Source: Pseudooceanicola nanhaiensis DSM 18065
Lineage (GTDB): Bacteria > Pseudomonadota > Alphaproteobacteria > Rhodobacterales > Rhodobacteraceae
NCBI RefSeq assembly: GCF_000688295.1
Contig: NZ_JHZF01000011.1
Location: forward strand, 494,288 to 558,287
Direction of reading: 5' to 3'
Length of the DNA stretch: 64,000 bases
The position numbers were made by a program, and so were the translations under genes. The notes beneath the pieces are model-generated. The model saw nothing but the letters and a program-made list of their open reading frames with translations, was not told the origin of the DNA and ran no database searches. Below are positions 29,011-37,235 of the stretch, in pieces; the first letter of the stretch is position 1, and every line of letters begins with the position of its first letter.

Positions 29011-29403
29011 TCATTCCCACCAGGGGTCGATGGCGGCGATGTCGGCGTCGGACCAGCCGAAATGGTGGGCGAATTCGTGGATCACGACATGGGCGACGAG
29101 GTCGTCGAGCTCCACGTCGCCGCGCTCGCGCCATTCGGCCAGGATGGGTTCGCGGAAGAGCCAGACCGTGTCGGGCGGGCCGCCGAAGGCGAAGACGGAT
29201 TTCTCGGTCATCGGCACGCCGTCGTAGAGGCCGGTGAGTTCCAGCGGGTCCTCCATCCCGAGATCGGCCAGCATGTCCGCCGCGGGCCAGTCGGCGATGC
29301 GCAGCAGGACCGCCCTGGCGGGCTCGGCGAAGGGCGGGGGCAGGGCGGCGATGGTGGCGAGCGCCACCCGTTCGAAACGGTCGAGGGAGAGATCCTGGGA
29401 CAT
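29011..29403 (-). CDS. Zincin-like metallopeptidase family protein
   Basis: A 130-aa soluble protein with an HExxH zinc-binding motif (His109-Glu110-Phe-Ala-His113) close to the C-terminus. The preceding GVPMTEKSVFAFGGPPDTVWLFREPIL segment is typical of the small DUF1025/metallopeptidase family (acidic, possibly regulatory zincins). Proteolytic activity of this family is not well established. The start at 29403 avoids a basic, non-conserved 17-residue extension. It diverges from the 2OG oxygenase gene with about 130 nt between starts. Confidence 0.82.
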   Translation of the reverse strand: MSQDLSLDRFERVALATIAALPPPFAEPARAVLLRIADWPAADMLADLGMEDPLELTGLYDGVPMTEKSVFAFGGPPDTVWLFREPILAEWRERGDVELDDLVAHVVIHEFAHHFGWSDADIAAIDPWWE

Positions 29404-29531
29404 GGGCCCGATATGGCGTGGCGTCAGGCCGGACGGAAGGGCGGAATGCGACACGCGCGTCGAAAACGGGCGGGCGGGCGCCGGGACGTGGCCCTATGCG
29501 GCGCCATTTGCAGCTCCCGAGGACCCCGCCG

Positions 29532-30080
29532 ATGCTCACCCTCCATGTCGTGCCCGACGCCTTCTCCGCCGAGGAATGCGACCGGATCATCCGCCTTGCC
29601 GCCGCCCAGCCTGCCGCCGAGGCGCGGCTCGTGGGGCAGCGCGATCACGACATGCGGCGCGCGGATCTCGTCTGGCTCGACGACATCCCCGGCACGGGCT
29701 GGGTGATGGACCGGCTGATCGACGTGGTGGCCGAGGCCAACCGGCAGGTGTTCGATTTCGCCCTGACCGAATTCGCCGAGAGCCCGCAGGTCGCCCGCTA
29801 CGGCGCGGAGCGTCAGGGGCATTTCGACTGGCATTCCGATATCGGCGAGGGGGCGCTGGCGGGCCGGCGCAAGCTGACGCTGGTGGTGCAGCTCTCGGCA
29901 TCGGAGGCCTACGAGGGCGGGTCGCTCGAGGTGATGCCGGCGGCGCACCGCCTCACCGCGCCGCGCGCATTGGGGACGGCGGCGCTCTTCCCGGCCTTCG
30001 CGCTGCACCGGGTGACGCCGGTCACGGCGGGGGCCCGCGCCTCGCTGACCGTCTGGGCGCATGGGCCCGCGTTCCGCTGA
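29532..30080 (+). CDS. 2-oxoglutarate/Fe(II)-dependent oxygenase, PKHD-type
   Basis: A 182-aa double-stranded beta-helix oxygenase. The iron ligands are His101-x-Asp103 (HFDWHSDIGEG) and His159 (FALHRVTPV), and Arg169 (AGARASLTVW) is placed to bind 2-oxoglutarate. This is the layout of prolyl-4-hydroxylase/PKHD-type enzymes such as PiuC or YbiX relatives, but the chain is shorter than the ~225 aa of those proteins. Substrate unknown. No SD of note was seen. The ATG at 29532 follows a GAGGACC stretch and gives the expected MLTLHVVPDAFS start. Confidence 0.83.
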   Translation: MLTLHVVPDAFSAEECDRIIRLAAAQPAAEARLVGQRDHDMRRADLVWLDDIPGTGWVMDRLIDVVAEANRQVFDFALTEFAESPQVARYGAERQGHFDWHSDIGEGALAGRRKLTLVVQLSASEAYEGGSLEVMPAAHRLTAPRALGTAALFPAFALHRVTPVTAGARASLTVWAHGPAFR

Positions 30081-30179
30081 GCCCCTGCATGTCCGCACGG
30101 GGCATGTGATCTGGCGCAGATGGGACGCGGGGAACCTCCGGCGTAGGCACGAATTGAACTTCGCAAAAGGAGGCTTCCA

Positions 30180-30773
30180 ATGAGCAAACCGAAGATCACG
30201 ATCGCGTTCTACACCATGACCGGGACCAACCATCAGATCGCCGAGGAGGCCAGGCGCGCCGCCGAGGCCGCGGGCGCCGAGGTCCGCTTCCGCCGCTTCG
30301 CCGAGACCGCCCCGCAGGAGGTCATCGACGGCCAGGAGCAGTGGAAGGCGCAGCTCGAGAAGATGCAGGACATCCCCGAGATCTCGCATGACGACATGGA
30401 GTGGGCCGAGGGGTATTTCTTCTCCTTCCCGACCCGCTACGGCAATGCGCCGGGCCAGGTCCGTGCCTTCATCGACACGCTCGGGCCGCTCTGGCAGCAG
30501 GGCAAGCTGGCCGACAAGACGGCGACCGCCACCACATCGGCGATGAACACCCATGGCGGGCAGGAGAGCACGCTGCTGGGCTTCTACACCACGCTGATGC
30601 ACTGGGGCGCCATCCTCGTGACGCCGGGCTATACCGACGAGGCGCTCTATGCCGCGGGCGGCAACCCCTACGGCTATTCCGCCAAGGCGGGCGAGTTCGA
30701 CGATGCGGGCCGCACCGCTGTCGCGCACCAGGCGAAGCGGCTCGTGACATTCACGGAGAAACTGGTCGGGTAA
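30180..30773 (+). CDS. WrbA-like NAD(P)H:quinone oxidoreductase (flavodoxin fold)
   Basis: A 197-aa flavodoxin-like protein expected to bind FMN and reduce quinones by two electrons. The FMN phosphate loop is FYTMTGTNHQIAEEA (residues ~10-24). FSFPTRYGNAPGQVRAFID (residues ~82-100), the SAMNTHGGQESTLLG loop and HWGAILVTPGY match WrbA. A consensus AAAAGGAGG ribosome-binding site suggests high expression. Members protect against quinone redox cycling. It stands alone between the oxygenase and rpiA genes. Confidence 0.88.
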   Translation: MSKPKITIAFYTMTGTNHQIAEEARRAAEAAGAEVRFRRFAETAPQEVIDGQEQWKAQLEKMQDIPEISHDDMEWAEGYFFSFPTRYGNAPGQVRAFIDTLGPLWQQGKLADKTATATTSAMNTHGGQESTLLGFYTTLMHWGAILVTPGYTDEALYAAGGNPYGYSAKAGEFDDAGRTAVAHQAKRLVTFTEKLVG

Positions 30774-30926
30774 CCGCCCGCCGGTGACCGGCCGGGGTGG
30801 CCCATCGGGCCGCCCCCGGGGCCTCCGGACCGTGCCGCCCGTTGCGGATCCGCGGTCCGGGGGCCCTATGCATGCGGGGTGCGCTTGCCTATAACCGGGC
30901 GCAACGACCCAACGGAGTCCCCGTCC

Positions 30927-31715
30927 ATGTCCGGAGAGCTGTCCCCCATCGACAAGGCCAAGTTCGTGGCCGCCAAGCGCGCCGTCGACTTCGTCGAGGA
31001 CGGGATGCGCGTGGGGCTCGGCACCGGATCGACCGCCGCCTGGATGGTGCGCTGCCTGGGCGAGCTGGTGCGCGAGGACGGGCTGCGGATCAAGGGCGTG
31101 CCGACCTCGTCCCGCACCGCCGAGCTGGCGCGGGATTGCGGGATCACCGTCGTCAGCCTCGACGAGGCGAGGTGGCTCGACCTGACGATCGACGGGGCGG
31201 ACGAGTTCGACCAGGACCTCAACCTGATCAAGGGCGGTGGCGGTGCGCTTCTGCAGGAGAAGATCGTCGCGACCGCCTCGGACCAGATGATCGTCATCGC
31301 GGATGTCGGCAAGGAGGTCGAGCATCTGGGCCATTTCCCCCTGCCGCTCGAGGTCATCCCCTTCGGCTGGCAGACCACCCAGGCGCTGGCCGAGGAGATG
31401 CTGATCTCGATGGATGTCCTGGGGCGGCAGAGTTCGCTCCGGATGAACGGCGCGGCGCCCTATGTGACGGACGAGGGCAATTACATCCTCGATCTGCACC
31501 TCAACCGGATCGGCAATGCGCGGCAGCTCGCGATGGTGCTGAACCAGATCCCCGGGGTGGTCGAGAACGGGCTCTTCATCGACATCTGCGACAAGGTCGT
31601 CGTGGGCTTCGGCGACGGCCGGGTCGAGGTGCGCGACATCAACGACGGCTCGATCGAGGAGGGTCGGCTGGATTTCCTCGAGGACGACAACCTCTTCCGC
31701 GATCTCGGGGAGTAG
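30927..31715 (+). CDS. rpiA: Ribose-5-phosphate isomerase A
   Basis: A 262-aa RpiA. Substrate-binding and catalytic motifs are GLGTGSTAAWMV (residues ~33-44), TIDGADEFDQDLNLIKGGGG (residues ~85-104) and GNYILDLH near the C-terminus. Acts in the non-oxidative pentose phosphate pathway and, in autotrophic relatives, near the Calvin cycle. The start at 30927 is supported by the usual short N-terminal helix (LSPIDKAKFVAAKRAVDFV). In Rhodobacteraceae rpiA is often close to gor; here a DUF305 gene and a repeat region lie between. Confidence 0.95.
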   Translation: MSGELSPIDKAKFVAAKRAVDFVEDGMRVGLGTGSTAAWMVRCLGELVREDGLRIKGVPTSSRTAELARDCGITVVSLDEARWLDLTIDGADEFDQDLNLIKGGGGALLQEKIVATASDQMIVIADVGKEVEHLGHFPLPLEVIPFGWQTTQALAEEMLISMDVLGRQSSLRMNGAAPYVTDEGNYILDLHLNRIGNARQLAMVLNQIPGVVENGLFIDICDKVVVGFGDGRVEVRDINDGSIEEGRLDFLEDDNLFRDLGE

Positions 31716-31737
31716 GGGCCGGGGCGCGCGCGCGCGC

Positions 31738-31757
31738 GGCCGGGCCGAAGCCCGGCC
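31738..31757 (+). terminator. Hairpin after rpiA
   Basis: GGCCGGGC (31738-31745) / GCCCGGCC (31750-31757) with loop CGAA, 22 nt after the rpiA stop and just after an alternating CG tract. No T-run. Confidence 0.55.
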
Positions 31758-31809
31758 CGCGCCGGTGTCCGGTGTCCGGAGGGCGGTCCCCGGGGCGCAG
31801 GGCAGTGCC

Positions 31810-32029
31810 GGGGGCCCAGACTCACTGTTAGTTGCAGTGCCCCCGCCTCGCGCGACGGCTCGACTTGGATCTCGGTAACTGCCGAAAACCAGAGGCCAGT
31901 TCAAACAGCGGCCGTGGCAGGGGGCCCAGACCCACTGTTAGTTGCAGTGCCCCCGCCTCGCGCGACGGCTCGACTTGGATCTCGGTAACTGCTGAAAACC
32001 AGAGGCCAGTTCAAACAGCGGCCGTGGCG
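31810..32029. repeat. Two-unit tandem repeat, 110-bp period, in the rpiA/DUF305 gap
   Basis: Unit 1 begins with G5 at 31810 and unit 2 with G5 at 31920. The two differ at only three positions in 110 bp. Each unit has GGGGGCCCAGAC, an inverted CACTG...CAGTG directly followed by C5 (31823-31844 in unit 1), GCGCGACGGCTCGACTTGGA, and a less structured half ending AACAGCGGCCGTGGC. The array runs straight into the triple-hairpin element at 32029. The period is not a multiple of three and each unit carries stops in changing frames, so it is not coding. Confidence 0.9.
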
Positions 32030-32091
32030 GGGGCGCTGCCCCCGTCGGGCCGGAGGCCCGACTCCCCCGGAGTATTTCCGGAAAGATGAAG
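32029..32091. repeat. Dispersed triple-hairpin element, copy 3
   Basis: GGGGGC-GCT-GCCCCC, then GTCGGGCC/GGCCCGAC with loop GGA, then CCGGAGTATTTCCGG (a 5-bp palindrome with a GTATT loop) and the tail AAAGATGAAG. It ends 22 nt before the stop of the minus-strand DUF305 gene. It is nearly identical to the copy at 41472 apart from the loop of the second hairpin. Confidence 0.8.
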
Positions 32092-32113
32092 CGAGCGGGC
32101 GGCTGGCGGCCGC

Positions 32114-32947
32114 CTACCGGCGACACCTGTCGAAGCCGCGGTAGCCCACGGTCGGGCCGTTCTCCAGCGCGAACACCAGCTCCGCGTTGCTCCGCCAGTC
32201 GGGATCGGGGAGATCCCGCAGCCTCAGGCTGACGCCGGGTGCGGAGAACTGGCCGTCCTCCTGCGCCTCGAGCGCGATGAGAACGCCGTTCAGCTTCATC
32301 GCCGCCGCGCCGCCTTCGGCGATCCAGAGGATGGGGTCGGCCGCGGCCGTGCGGGCGAAACCGCATTCCGGAGTGATGATCCGGCCTGCCTCGTCGCGGG
32401 TCAGCGGAGCCGGGTCGAGCTCTCCCAGCAGGGTCGTGTTCAACGCGTCCTCCACCGTGCCGGGCCGGGCGGCGGGATCCTCGTAGATCTCCGAGGCCGG
32501 TCCGTTCTCATCGATGTCCGCGATGAGATAGCGCATCTCGGCGATCTCCTTCTGCTGGGCGCCGATGATCGCATCGGCGAGCTTGCGCACCCGCGGGTCC
32601 TCGATCCCCGCGCGCTCCGAGGTCATCACGGCGATGGAATGGTGCGGGATCATCGCGCGCATGTAGCTCGGGCCCGAAACCGTGATCTGGCTGCGCACCA
32701 GCCAGAGCGCGACACCGGCGATCACGATTGCGCCAGCGAGAATGGCGAGGTTCGCACCCTTGTTCGGGTACATGGCGAACATGAAGGCCATCATGACGAA
32801 AGCCATCGTGCCGCCCATGAGCAGCGCCATCCAGGCGCGGGTTTCGCTGTAGAACACGTGCTCGAAAGCATATGTGTTGAGATACATGAGCCCGAACATC
32901 ACGACGGTGGAGGTGGCGATCATCAGGGCGAAGCGGGTGTATGTCAT
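32114..32947 (-). CDS. Membrane-anchored DUF305 protein
   Basis: A 277-aa protein. Three or four hydrophobic segments span about residues 5-24, 38-58 and 62-86. They are followed by a periplasmic DUF305-like region with MRAMIPHHSIAVMTSERAG (residues ~99-117; the MIPHH histidine pair is the family signature) and an ADAIIGAQQKEIAEMRYL helix. DUF305 proteins are often linked to copper or other metal handling and carry His/Met-rich helices. The C-terminal third (after about 190) is an extra domain I do not recognise, ending FDRCRR. It diverges from gor. Confidence 0.82.
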   Translation of the reverse strand: MTYTRFALMIATSTVVMFGLMYLNTYAFEHVFYSETRAWMALLMGGTMAFVMMAFMFAMYPNKGANLAILAGAIVIAGVALWLVRSQITVSGPSYMRAMIPHHSIAVMTSERAGIEDPRVRKLADAIIGAQQKEIAEMRYLIADIDENGPASEIYEDPAARPGTVEDALNTTLLGELDPAPLTRDEAGRIITPECGFARTAAADPILWIAEGGAAAMKLNGVLIALEAQEDGQFSAPGVSLRLRDLPDPDWRSNAELVFALENGPTVGYRGFDRCRR

Positions 32948-33102
32948 AGATCTGCTCCCATGTCTGAGGCGCTGTAGCTGCTCAACGGCCTTCCCGCGCT
33001 GGAAGGTTCCCCCCTTCCGGGCCCTTCGCCGCCGGACCAGCGCGCTCTGGCATTCCAGCACCGGCTGTGGTCTATGGACCGGGACTTGAAAAGAGGCGGT
33101 TC

Positions 33103-34464
33103 ATGAGCGACTTCGACTACGATCTCTTCGTCATCGGCGGCGGCTCCGGCGGGGTCCGGGCGGCCCGCGTGGCGGCCGGCGAGGCGGGCGCGAAGGTGGC
33201 GCTGGCCGAGCAGGACCGTTACGGCGGCACCTGCGTCATCCGGGGCTGCGTGCCGAAGAAGCTCATGGTCTTCGCCAGCGAATACCCCGCCATGGTGGCG
33301 GACGCGCGCGCCTATGGGTGGGACCTGAACGATCCCGCCTTCGACTGGGACGCCTTCCGCGGCAAGCTCGAGGCCGAGCTCGACCGGCTCGAGAACATCT
33401 ACCGCAACCTGCTGAAGAATTCCGGCGTGACCGCCTACGACGCGCGGGCGCGGCTGAAGGATGCCCACACGGTCGAGCTCTCGACCGGCGAGACCTTCAC
33501 CGCCAAGCACATCCTGGTCGCCACCGGCGGCCGGCCGGTGCCCGCCGACATTCCGGGCGCGGAACTGGCGATCTCGTCCAACGAGGTCTTCCACCTCAAG
33601 ACGCTGCCGAAGCGCATCCTCGTCGTCGGCGGCGGCTATATCGCCTGCGAATTCGCCTGCATCTTCAACGGCCTCGGCTCCGAAGTGACGCAGTTCTACC
33701 GCGGTGCGCAGATCCTGCGCGGCTTCGACGGAGAGGCGCGCGGGCTGGTCGCCGACGAGATGCAGCAGAAGGGGATCACGATCCACTGCGGGACCAACAT
33801 CCTCGAGATGGCACGCGACGGGGACGGCATCCGGGTGAAGGCCTCGAACGGCACCGAGGCGGTCTTCGACCAGGTGCTCTTCGCCATCGGGCGCGATCCG
33901 AACAGCCGCGACATGGGGCTCGAGGATCTGGGTGTGGAACTGGGCCGCCGCGGCGAGATCGTGGTGGACCGCTACAGCCAGACCGCCGTGCCCTCGATCT
34001 ATGCCATCGGCGACGTGACGGACCGGGTGAACCTGACGCCGGTCGCGATCCGCGAGGGCATGGCCTTCGTCGAGACCGTCTTCAAGGGCAACCCGACGCC
34101 GGTCGATCACGAGCTGATCCCCTCGGCCATCTTCACGCAGCCGGAATTCGGCACCGTGGGCCTCTCGGAGGAGGCCGCGCGCGAGCAGGAGCCGATCGAG
34201 GTCTATTCGACCTCGTTCAAGCCGATGCAGCAGGCCTTTGCCGGCCGGGCCGACCGGGTGCTGATGAAACTCGTGGTCAGCCAGGCGAGCCGGAAGGTGC
34301 TGGGCTGCCATATCGTCGCACCGCAGGCCGGAGAAATGATCCAGCTGGCGGGAATCGCTGTAAAGATGGGTGCGACCAAGGAAGATTTCGACCGGACCGT
34401 GGCGGTGCACCCCACCATGGCGGAAGAGCTCGTGACCATGCGACAGCCGGTGCGAAAGGCTTGA
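33103..34464 (+). CDS. gor: Glutathione-disulfide reductase
   Basis: NADPH-dependent reduction of glutathione disulfide. The 453-aa flavoprotein has the FAD-binding GGGSGG motif (residues ~12-17), the redox-active pair Cys44/Cys49 in GGTCVIRGCVPKK, the NADPH-binding VVGGGYIACEFACIFNGLG segment, the second FAD motif IGDVTDRVNLTPVA, and the C-terminal interface His-Pro-Thr (VAVHPTMAEE) that contributes the active-site base. RGCVPKK is diagnostic of glutathione reductases against lipoamide dehydrogenases. It is followed by hflK after about 70 nt. Confidence 0.95.
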   Translation: MSDFDYDLFVIGGGSGGVRAARVAAGEAGAKVALAEQDRYGGTCVIRGCVPKKLMVFASEYPAMVADARAYGWDLNDPAFDWDAFRGKLEAELDRLENIYRNLLKNSGVTAYDARARLKDAHTVELSTGETFTAKHILVATGGRPVPADIPGAELAISSNEVFHLKTLPKRILVVGGGYIACEFACIFNGLGSEVTQFYRGAQILRGFDGEARGLVADEMQQKGITIHCGTNILEMARDGDGIRVKASNGTEAVFDQVLFAIGRDPNSRDMGLEDLGVELGRRGEIVVDRYSQTAVPSIYAIGDVTDRVNLTPVAIREGMAFVETVFKGNPTPVDHELIPSAIFTQPEFGTVGLSEEAAREQEPIEVYSTSFKPMQQAFAGRADRVLMKLVVSQASRKVLGCHIVAPQAGEMIQLAGIAVKMGATKEDFDRTVAVHPTMAEELVTMRQPVRKA

Positions 34465-34532
34465 ATTCGATGCCTTCCCGGCACAGCTAGGGAGGCAAGG
34501 GACACCTTATTGAGGTCAAGGGAAGGAACAAG

Positions 34533-35693
34533 ATGGCTGGACATTCCGGCGGACCCTGGGGCGGAGGCGGCGGTGGCAACCGCGGCGGCGACGATCAGGG
34601 GAACAACGGCGGGCAGCGGCCCGGCAACGGTGGCAGGCGCCCAGGCGAGGGGGGACAGATCCCCGATATCGACGAACTCGTCCGCAAGGGGCAGGACCAG
34701 CTCCGCGTGCTGATGGGCGGCCGTGGCGGCCCGCGCAAACCGGATGACGGCAATGGCGCCGGCCCCGGCGGGCCCTTCATCACCCGTGGCACGCTGATCA
34801 TCGCGGGGCTGGTTGCCGTGGCCCTGTGGCTCTTTGCCAGCTTCTACACGGTGCGGCCCGAGGAACGCTCGGTCGAGCTCTTCCTGGGCGATTACTATTC
34901 GACCGGCGACCCCGGTCTGAACTTCGCTCCATGGCCGCTGGTGACCGCCGAGGTCATCCCGGTGACGCGCGAACAGACCGAGGATATCGGTGTCGCGGGC
35001 CGCGGCGACGAGGCCGGGCTGATGCTGACCGGCGACGAGAACATCGTCGACATCGACTTCCAGGTCGTCTGGAACATCTCGGACCCGGCGCAGTATCTCT
35101 TCAACCTGCGCGATCCGCGGATGACGATCCGCGCCGTGTCGGAATCGGCCATGCGCGAGATCATCGCGCAATCCGAGCTGGCGCCGATCCTCAACCGGGA
35201 CCGGGGCGCCATCGCCGGGCGTCTGCAGGACATGATCCAGTCGACGCTCGACAGCTACGACAGCGGGCTCAACGTGGTCCGGGTGACCTTCGACAAGGCC
35301 GACCCGCCCGCCGAGGTGATCGACGCCTTCCGCGAGGTGCAGGCGGCCGAGCAGGAGCGCGAACGCCTGACCAACCAGGCCGACGCCTATGCCAACCGCG
35401 TCCTTGCCGGCGCCCGCGGTGAAGCCGCGCAGGTGCTCGAAGAGGCCGAGGGCTACCGCGCCCGCGTGGTCAACGAGGCCGAGGGCGACGCGAGCCGCTT
35501 CTCGGCGATCCTCGAGGAATACGCCAAGGCCCCCGAGGTGACGCGCAAGCGTCTCTACATCGAGACGATGGAGCGGGTGCTGGGCGATGTCGACAAGGTC
35601 ATCCTCGAAGACACGGCGGGCGGACAGGGCGTCGTGCCGTACCTCCCGCTCAACGAATTGAACCGTTCCCGCCAGACCGAGGAGACCCAGTGA
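34533..35693 (+). CDS. hflK: FtsH protease modulator HflK
   Basis: A 386-aa SPFH/band-7 protein that with HflC forms a large inner-membrane cage around FtsH. The layout is a Gly/Asn/Pro-rich cytoplasmic N-terminal region of about 85 residues, a single transmembrane helix (LIIAGLVAVALWLFASFY, residues ~89-106), the SPFH domain beginning VRPEERSVELFLGDY, and a coiled-coil segment (AEQERERLTNQADAYANRV). An AAGGAAC site precedes the ATG. The TGA overlaps the hflC ATG (TGATG), so the two subunits are translationally coupled. Confidence 0.94.
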   Translation: MAGHSGGPWGGGGGGNRGGDDQGNNGGQRPGNGGRRPGEGGQIPDIDELVRKGQDQLRVLMGGRGGPRKPDDGNGAGPGGPFITRGTLIIAGLVAVALWLFASFYTVRPEERSVELFLGDYYSTGDPGLNFAPWPLVTAEVIPVTREQTEDIGVAGRGDEAGLMLTGDENIVDIDFQVVWNISDPAQYLFNLRDPRMTIRAVSESAMREIIAQSELAPILNRDRGAIAGRLQDMIQSTLDSYDSGLNVVRVTFDKADPPAEVIDAFREVQAAEQERERLTNQADAYANRVLAGARGEAAQVLEEAEGYRARVVNEAEGDASRFSAILEEYAKAPEVTRKRLYIETMERVLGDVDKVILEDTAGGQGVVPYLPLNELNRSRQTEETQ

Positions 35694-36859
35694 TGCGCAA
35701 GGGTACCGCACTCATCATCGTCCTGGTCGCGGCGTTCCTGCTGTTCGTGTCCTCGATCTTCATCGTGGACGAACGCGAGAAGGCGCTGGTCCTGCAGTTC
35801 GGCCGGGTCGTCTCGGTCAAGGAAGACCCGGGCCTCGCCTTCAAGATCCCGCTGGTGCAGGAGGTCGTGCGCTACGACGACCGCATCCTGTCGCGCGACA
35901 CCGACCCGCTCGAGGTCACGCCGCTCGATGACCGCCGGCTCGTGGTGGACGCCTTCGCGCGCTACCGCATCACCGACGTGAAGCAGTTCCGTCAGGCGGT
36001 CGGCGTCGGCGGCATCACCGCGGCGGAAAGCCGGCTCGACTCGATCCTGCGCTCGCAGATCCGGGAAGTGCTGGGCTCCGTCAGTTCCAACGACATCCTG
36101 TCCTCGGACCGGGCGGCGCTGATGCAGCGCATCCGGAACGGCGCGGTGACCGAGGCACGCAACCTCGGGCTCGAGATCATCGACGTCCGGCTGAAGCGCA
36201 CCGACCTCCCGCGGGAGAACCTCGATGCCACCTTCGCCCGGATGCGGGCGGAGCGTGAACGCGAGGCGGCGGACGAGATCGCCCGGGGCAACGAGGCCGC
36301 GCAGCGGATCCGCGCGCAGGCCGACCGGACCCAGGTGGAAATCGTCTCGGACGCGAACCGCCAGGCCGAGATCGTCCGCGGTCAGGCCGACGCGCGCCGG
36401 AACTCGGTCTACGCCAACGCCTATGGCGCGGATTCGGAGTTCTTCGAGTTCTACCGTTCGCTCAGCGCCTATGAACGCGCGCTGAAGGGCGAGAATTCGA
36501 CGATGGTGATCTCGCCCAACGGGGAGTTCTTCAACTACCTGCGCAGCTCGAACCCGGAGATCGCGGCCGAGGTCGCAGCGACCGGATCGGCCGACGTGCC
36601 GCAGAGCGGCGCAGGCGAGGGGCAGGGCGATCAGGGGGCGGCAGCCGTCGCGGAGGAGAGCTCCGACGCGGCGACGCAGGCGCCCGGCTCCGAGGCGGAG
36701 ACCTCGGCCGAGGAGAGCACCCCGGCCGACGAGGGCGCCGGCGTCGGGCCCGCGACGGACGAGGCTGCGGCGGATGACACCGCGCCCGCGGGGGAGGACA
36801 CCCCCGCCGCCGCGACCGCCGCGGAGGAAGAGACCACCGCGCCGGCAGCGAGCGAATGA
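35693..36859 (+). CDS. hflC: FtsH protease modulator HflC with a long acidic tail
   Basis: A 388-aa partner of HflK. It has an N-terminal transmembrane helix (LIIVLVAAFLLFVSSIFIV), then an SPFH domain (DEREKALVLQFGRVV...) with the conserved YGADSEFFEFYRSL segment near residue 240. HflC proteins are normally around 290-330 aa. Here an Ala/Glu/Thr/Asp-rich, probably disordered tail extends from about residue 290 to the end. The ATG overlaps the hflK stop, and a GTG one codon upstream is also in frame. The stop overlaps the DUF2065 start. Confidence 0.94.
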   Translation: MRKGTALIIVLVAAFLLFVSSIFIVDEREKALVLQFGRVVSVKEDPGLAFKIPLVQEVVRYDDRILSRDTDPLEVTPLDDRRLVVDAFARYRITDVKQFRQAVGVGGITAAESRLDSILRSQIREVLGSVSSNDILSSDRAALMQRIRNGAVTEARNLGLEIIDVRLKRTDLPRENLDATFARMRAEREREAADEIARGNEAAQRIRAQADRTQVEIVSDANRQAEIVRGQADARRNSVYANAYGADSEFFEFYRSLSAYERALKGENSTMVISPNGEFFNYLRSSNPEIAAEVAATGSADVPQSGAGEGQGDQGAAAVAEESSDAATQAPGSEAETSAEESTPADEGAGVGPATDEAAADDTAPAGEDTPAAATAAEEETTAPAASE

Positions 36860-37053
36860 TCGAAACGGCATTCCTGGCCCTCGGGCTGGTGCTGATCGTG
36901 GAGGGGCTGGCGTACGCGCTGGCCCCTTCGCTTGTGGAGCAGCTGCTCGAGGCGCTCAGGGCGATGCCAGTGGAGGCGCGGCGGACCCTCGGTCTGGGGG
37001 CGCTGGCCATCGGTTTCGTCTTCGTCTGGATCGCCAAGACCATGGGGGCCTGA
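36856..37053 (+). CDS. DUF2065 family membrane protein
   Basis: A 65-aa protein with two hydrophobic helices (residues ~3-25 and ~47-63) joined by LVEQLLEALRAMPVEARRTLG. The size and the GLVLIVEGLAYALAP and LGLGALAIGFVFVW segments match DUF2065, which regularly sits between hflC and degP in alphaproteobacteria. It overlaps the hflC stop by 4 nt. A role in the HflKC-FtsH quality-control complex is plausible from context only. Confidence 0.85.
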   Translation: MIETAFLALGLVLIVEGLAYALAPSLVEQLLEALRAMPVEARRTLGLGALAIGFVFVWIAKTMGA

Positions 37054-37107
37054 GCGATGTCTGTCGCCACGGGACTTTCACGAGCAGTTGAGACCGCGCG
37101 ACGGGCT

Positions 37108-37135
37108 TTGAGTTGCGGTCCATCGGGTCTACATT
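37108..37135 (+). promoter_or_regulatory. Candidate sigma-70-like promoter for degP
   Basis: TTGAGT (37108-37113), 16-nt spacer, TACATT (37130-37135), about 100 nt upstream of the GTG start of degP. An independent promoter is plausible because DUF2065 ends 180 nt before degP. Confidence 0.4.
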
Positions 37136-37235
37136 GCATCTAACGGGCGAGGGCGCCCGGCGCGCCCGCCACACTTGACCGCCGGAACCGGCATGAAGCC
37201 GCGGCCGGCAGAGCAAACCAAAGAGGAGAACGGGT

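Noticed and set aside
31832..32089. An 85-codon open frame over the 110-bp tandem units
   Set aside because: 110 is not a multiple of three, so the two nearly identical units are read in different frames and give unrelated peptides; this is not how a coding repeat behaves.
31801..32091. Possible CRISPR-like array
   Set aside because: Repeats are ~110 bp, only two units, with no spacers and no cas genes in the window.
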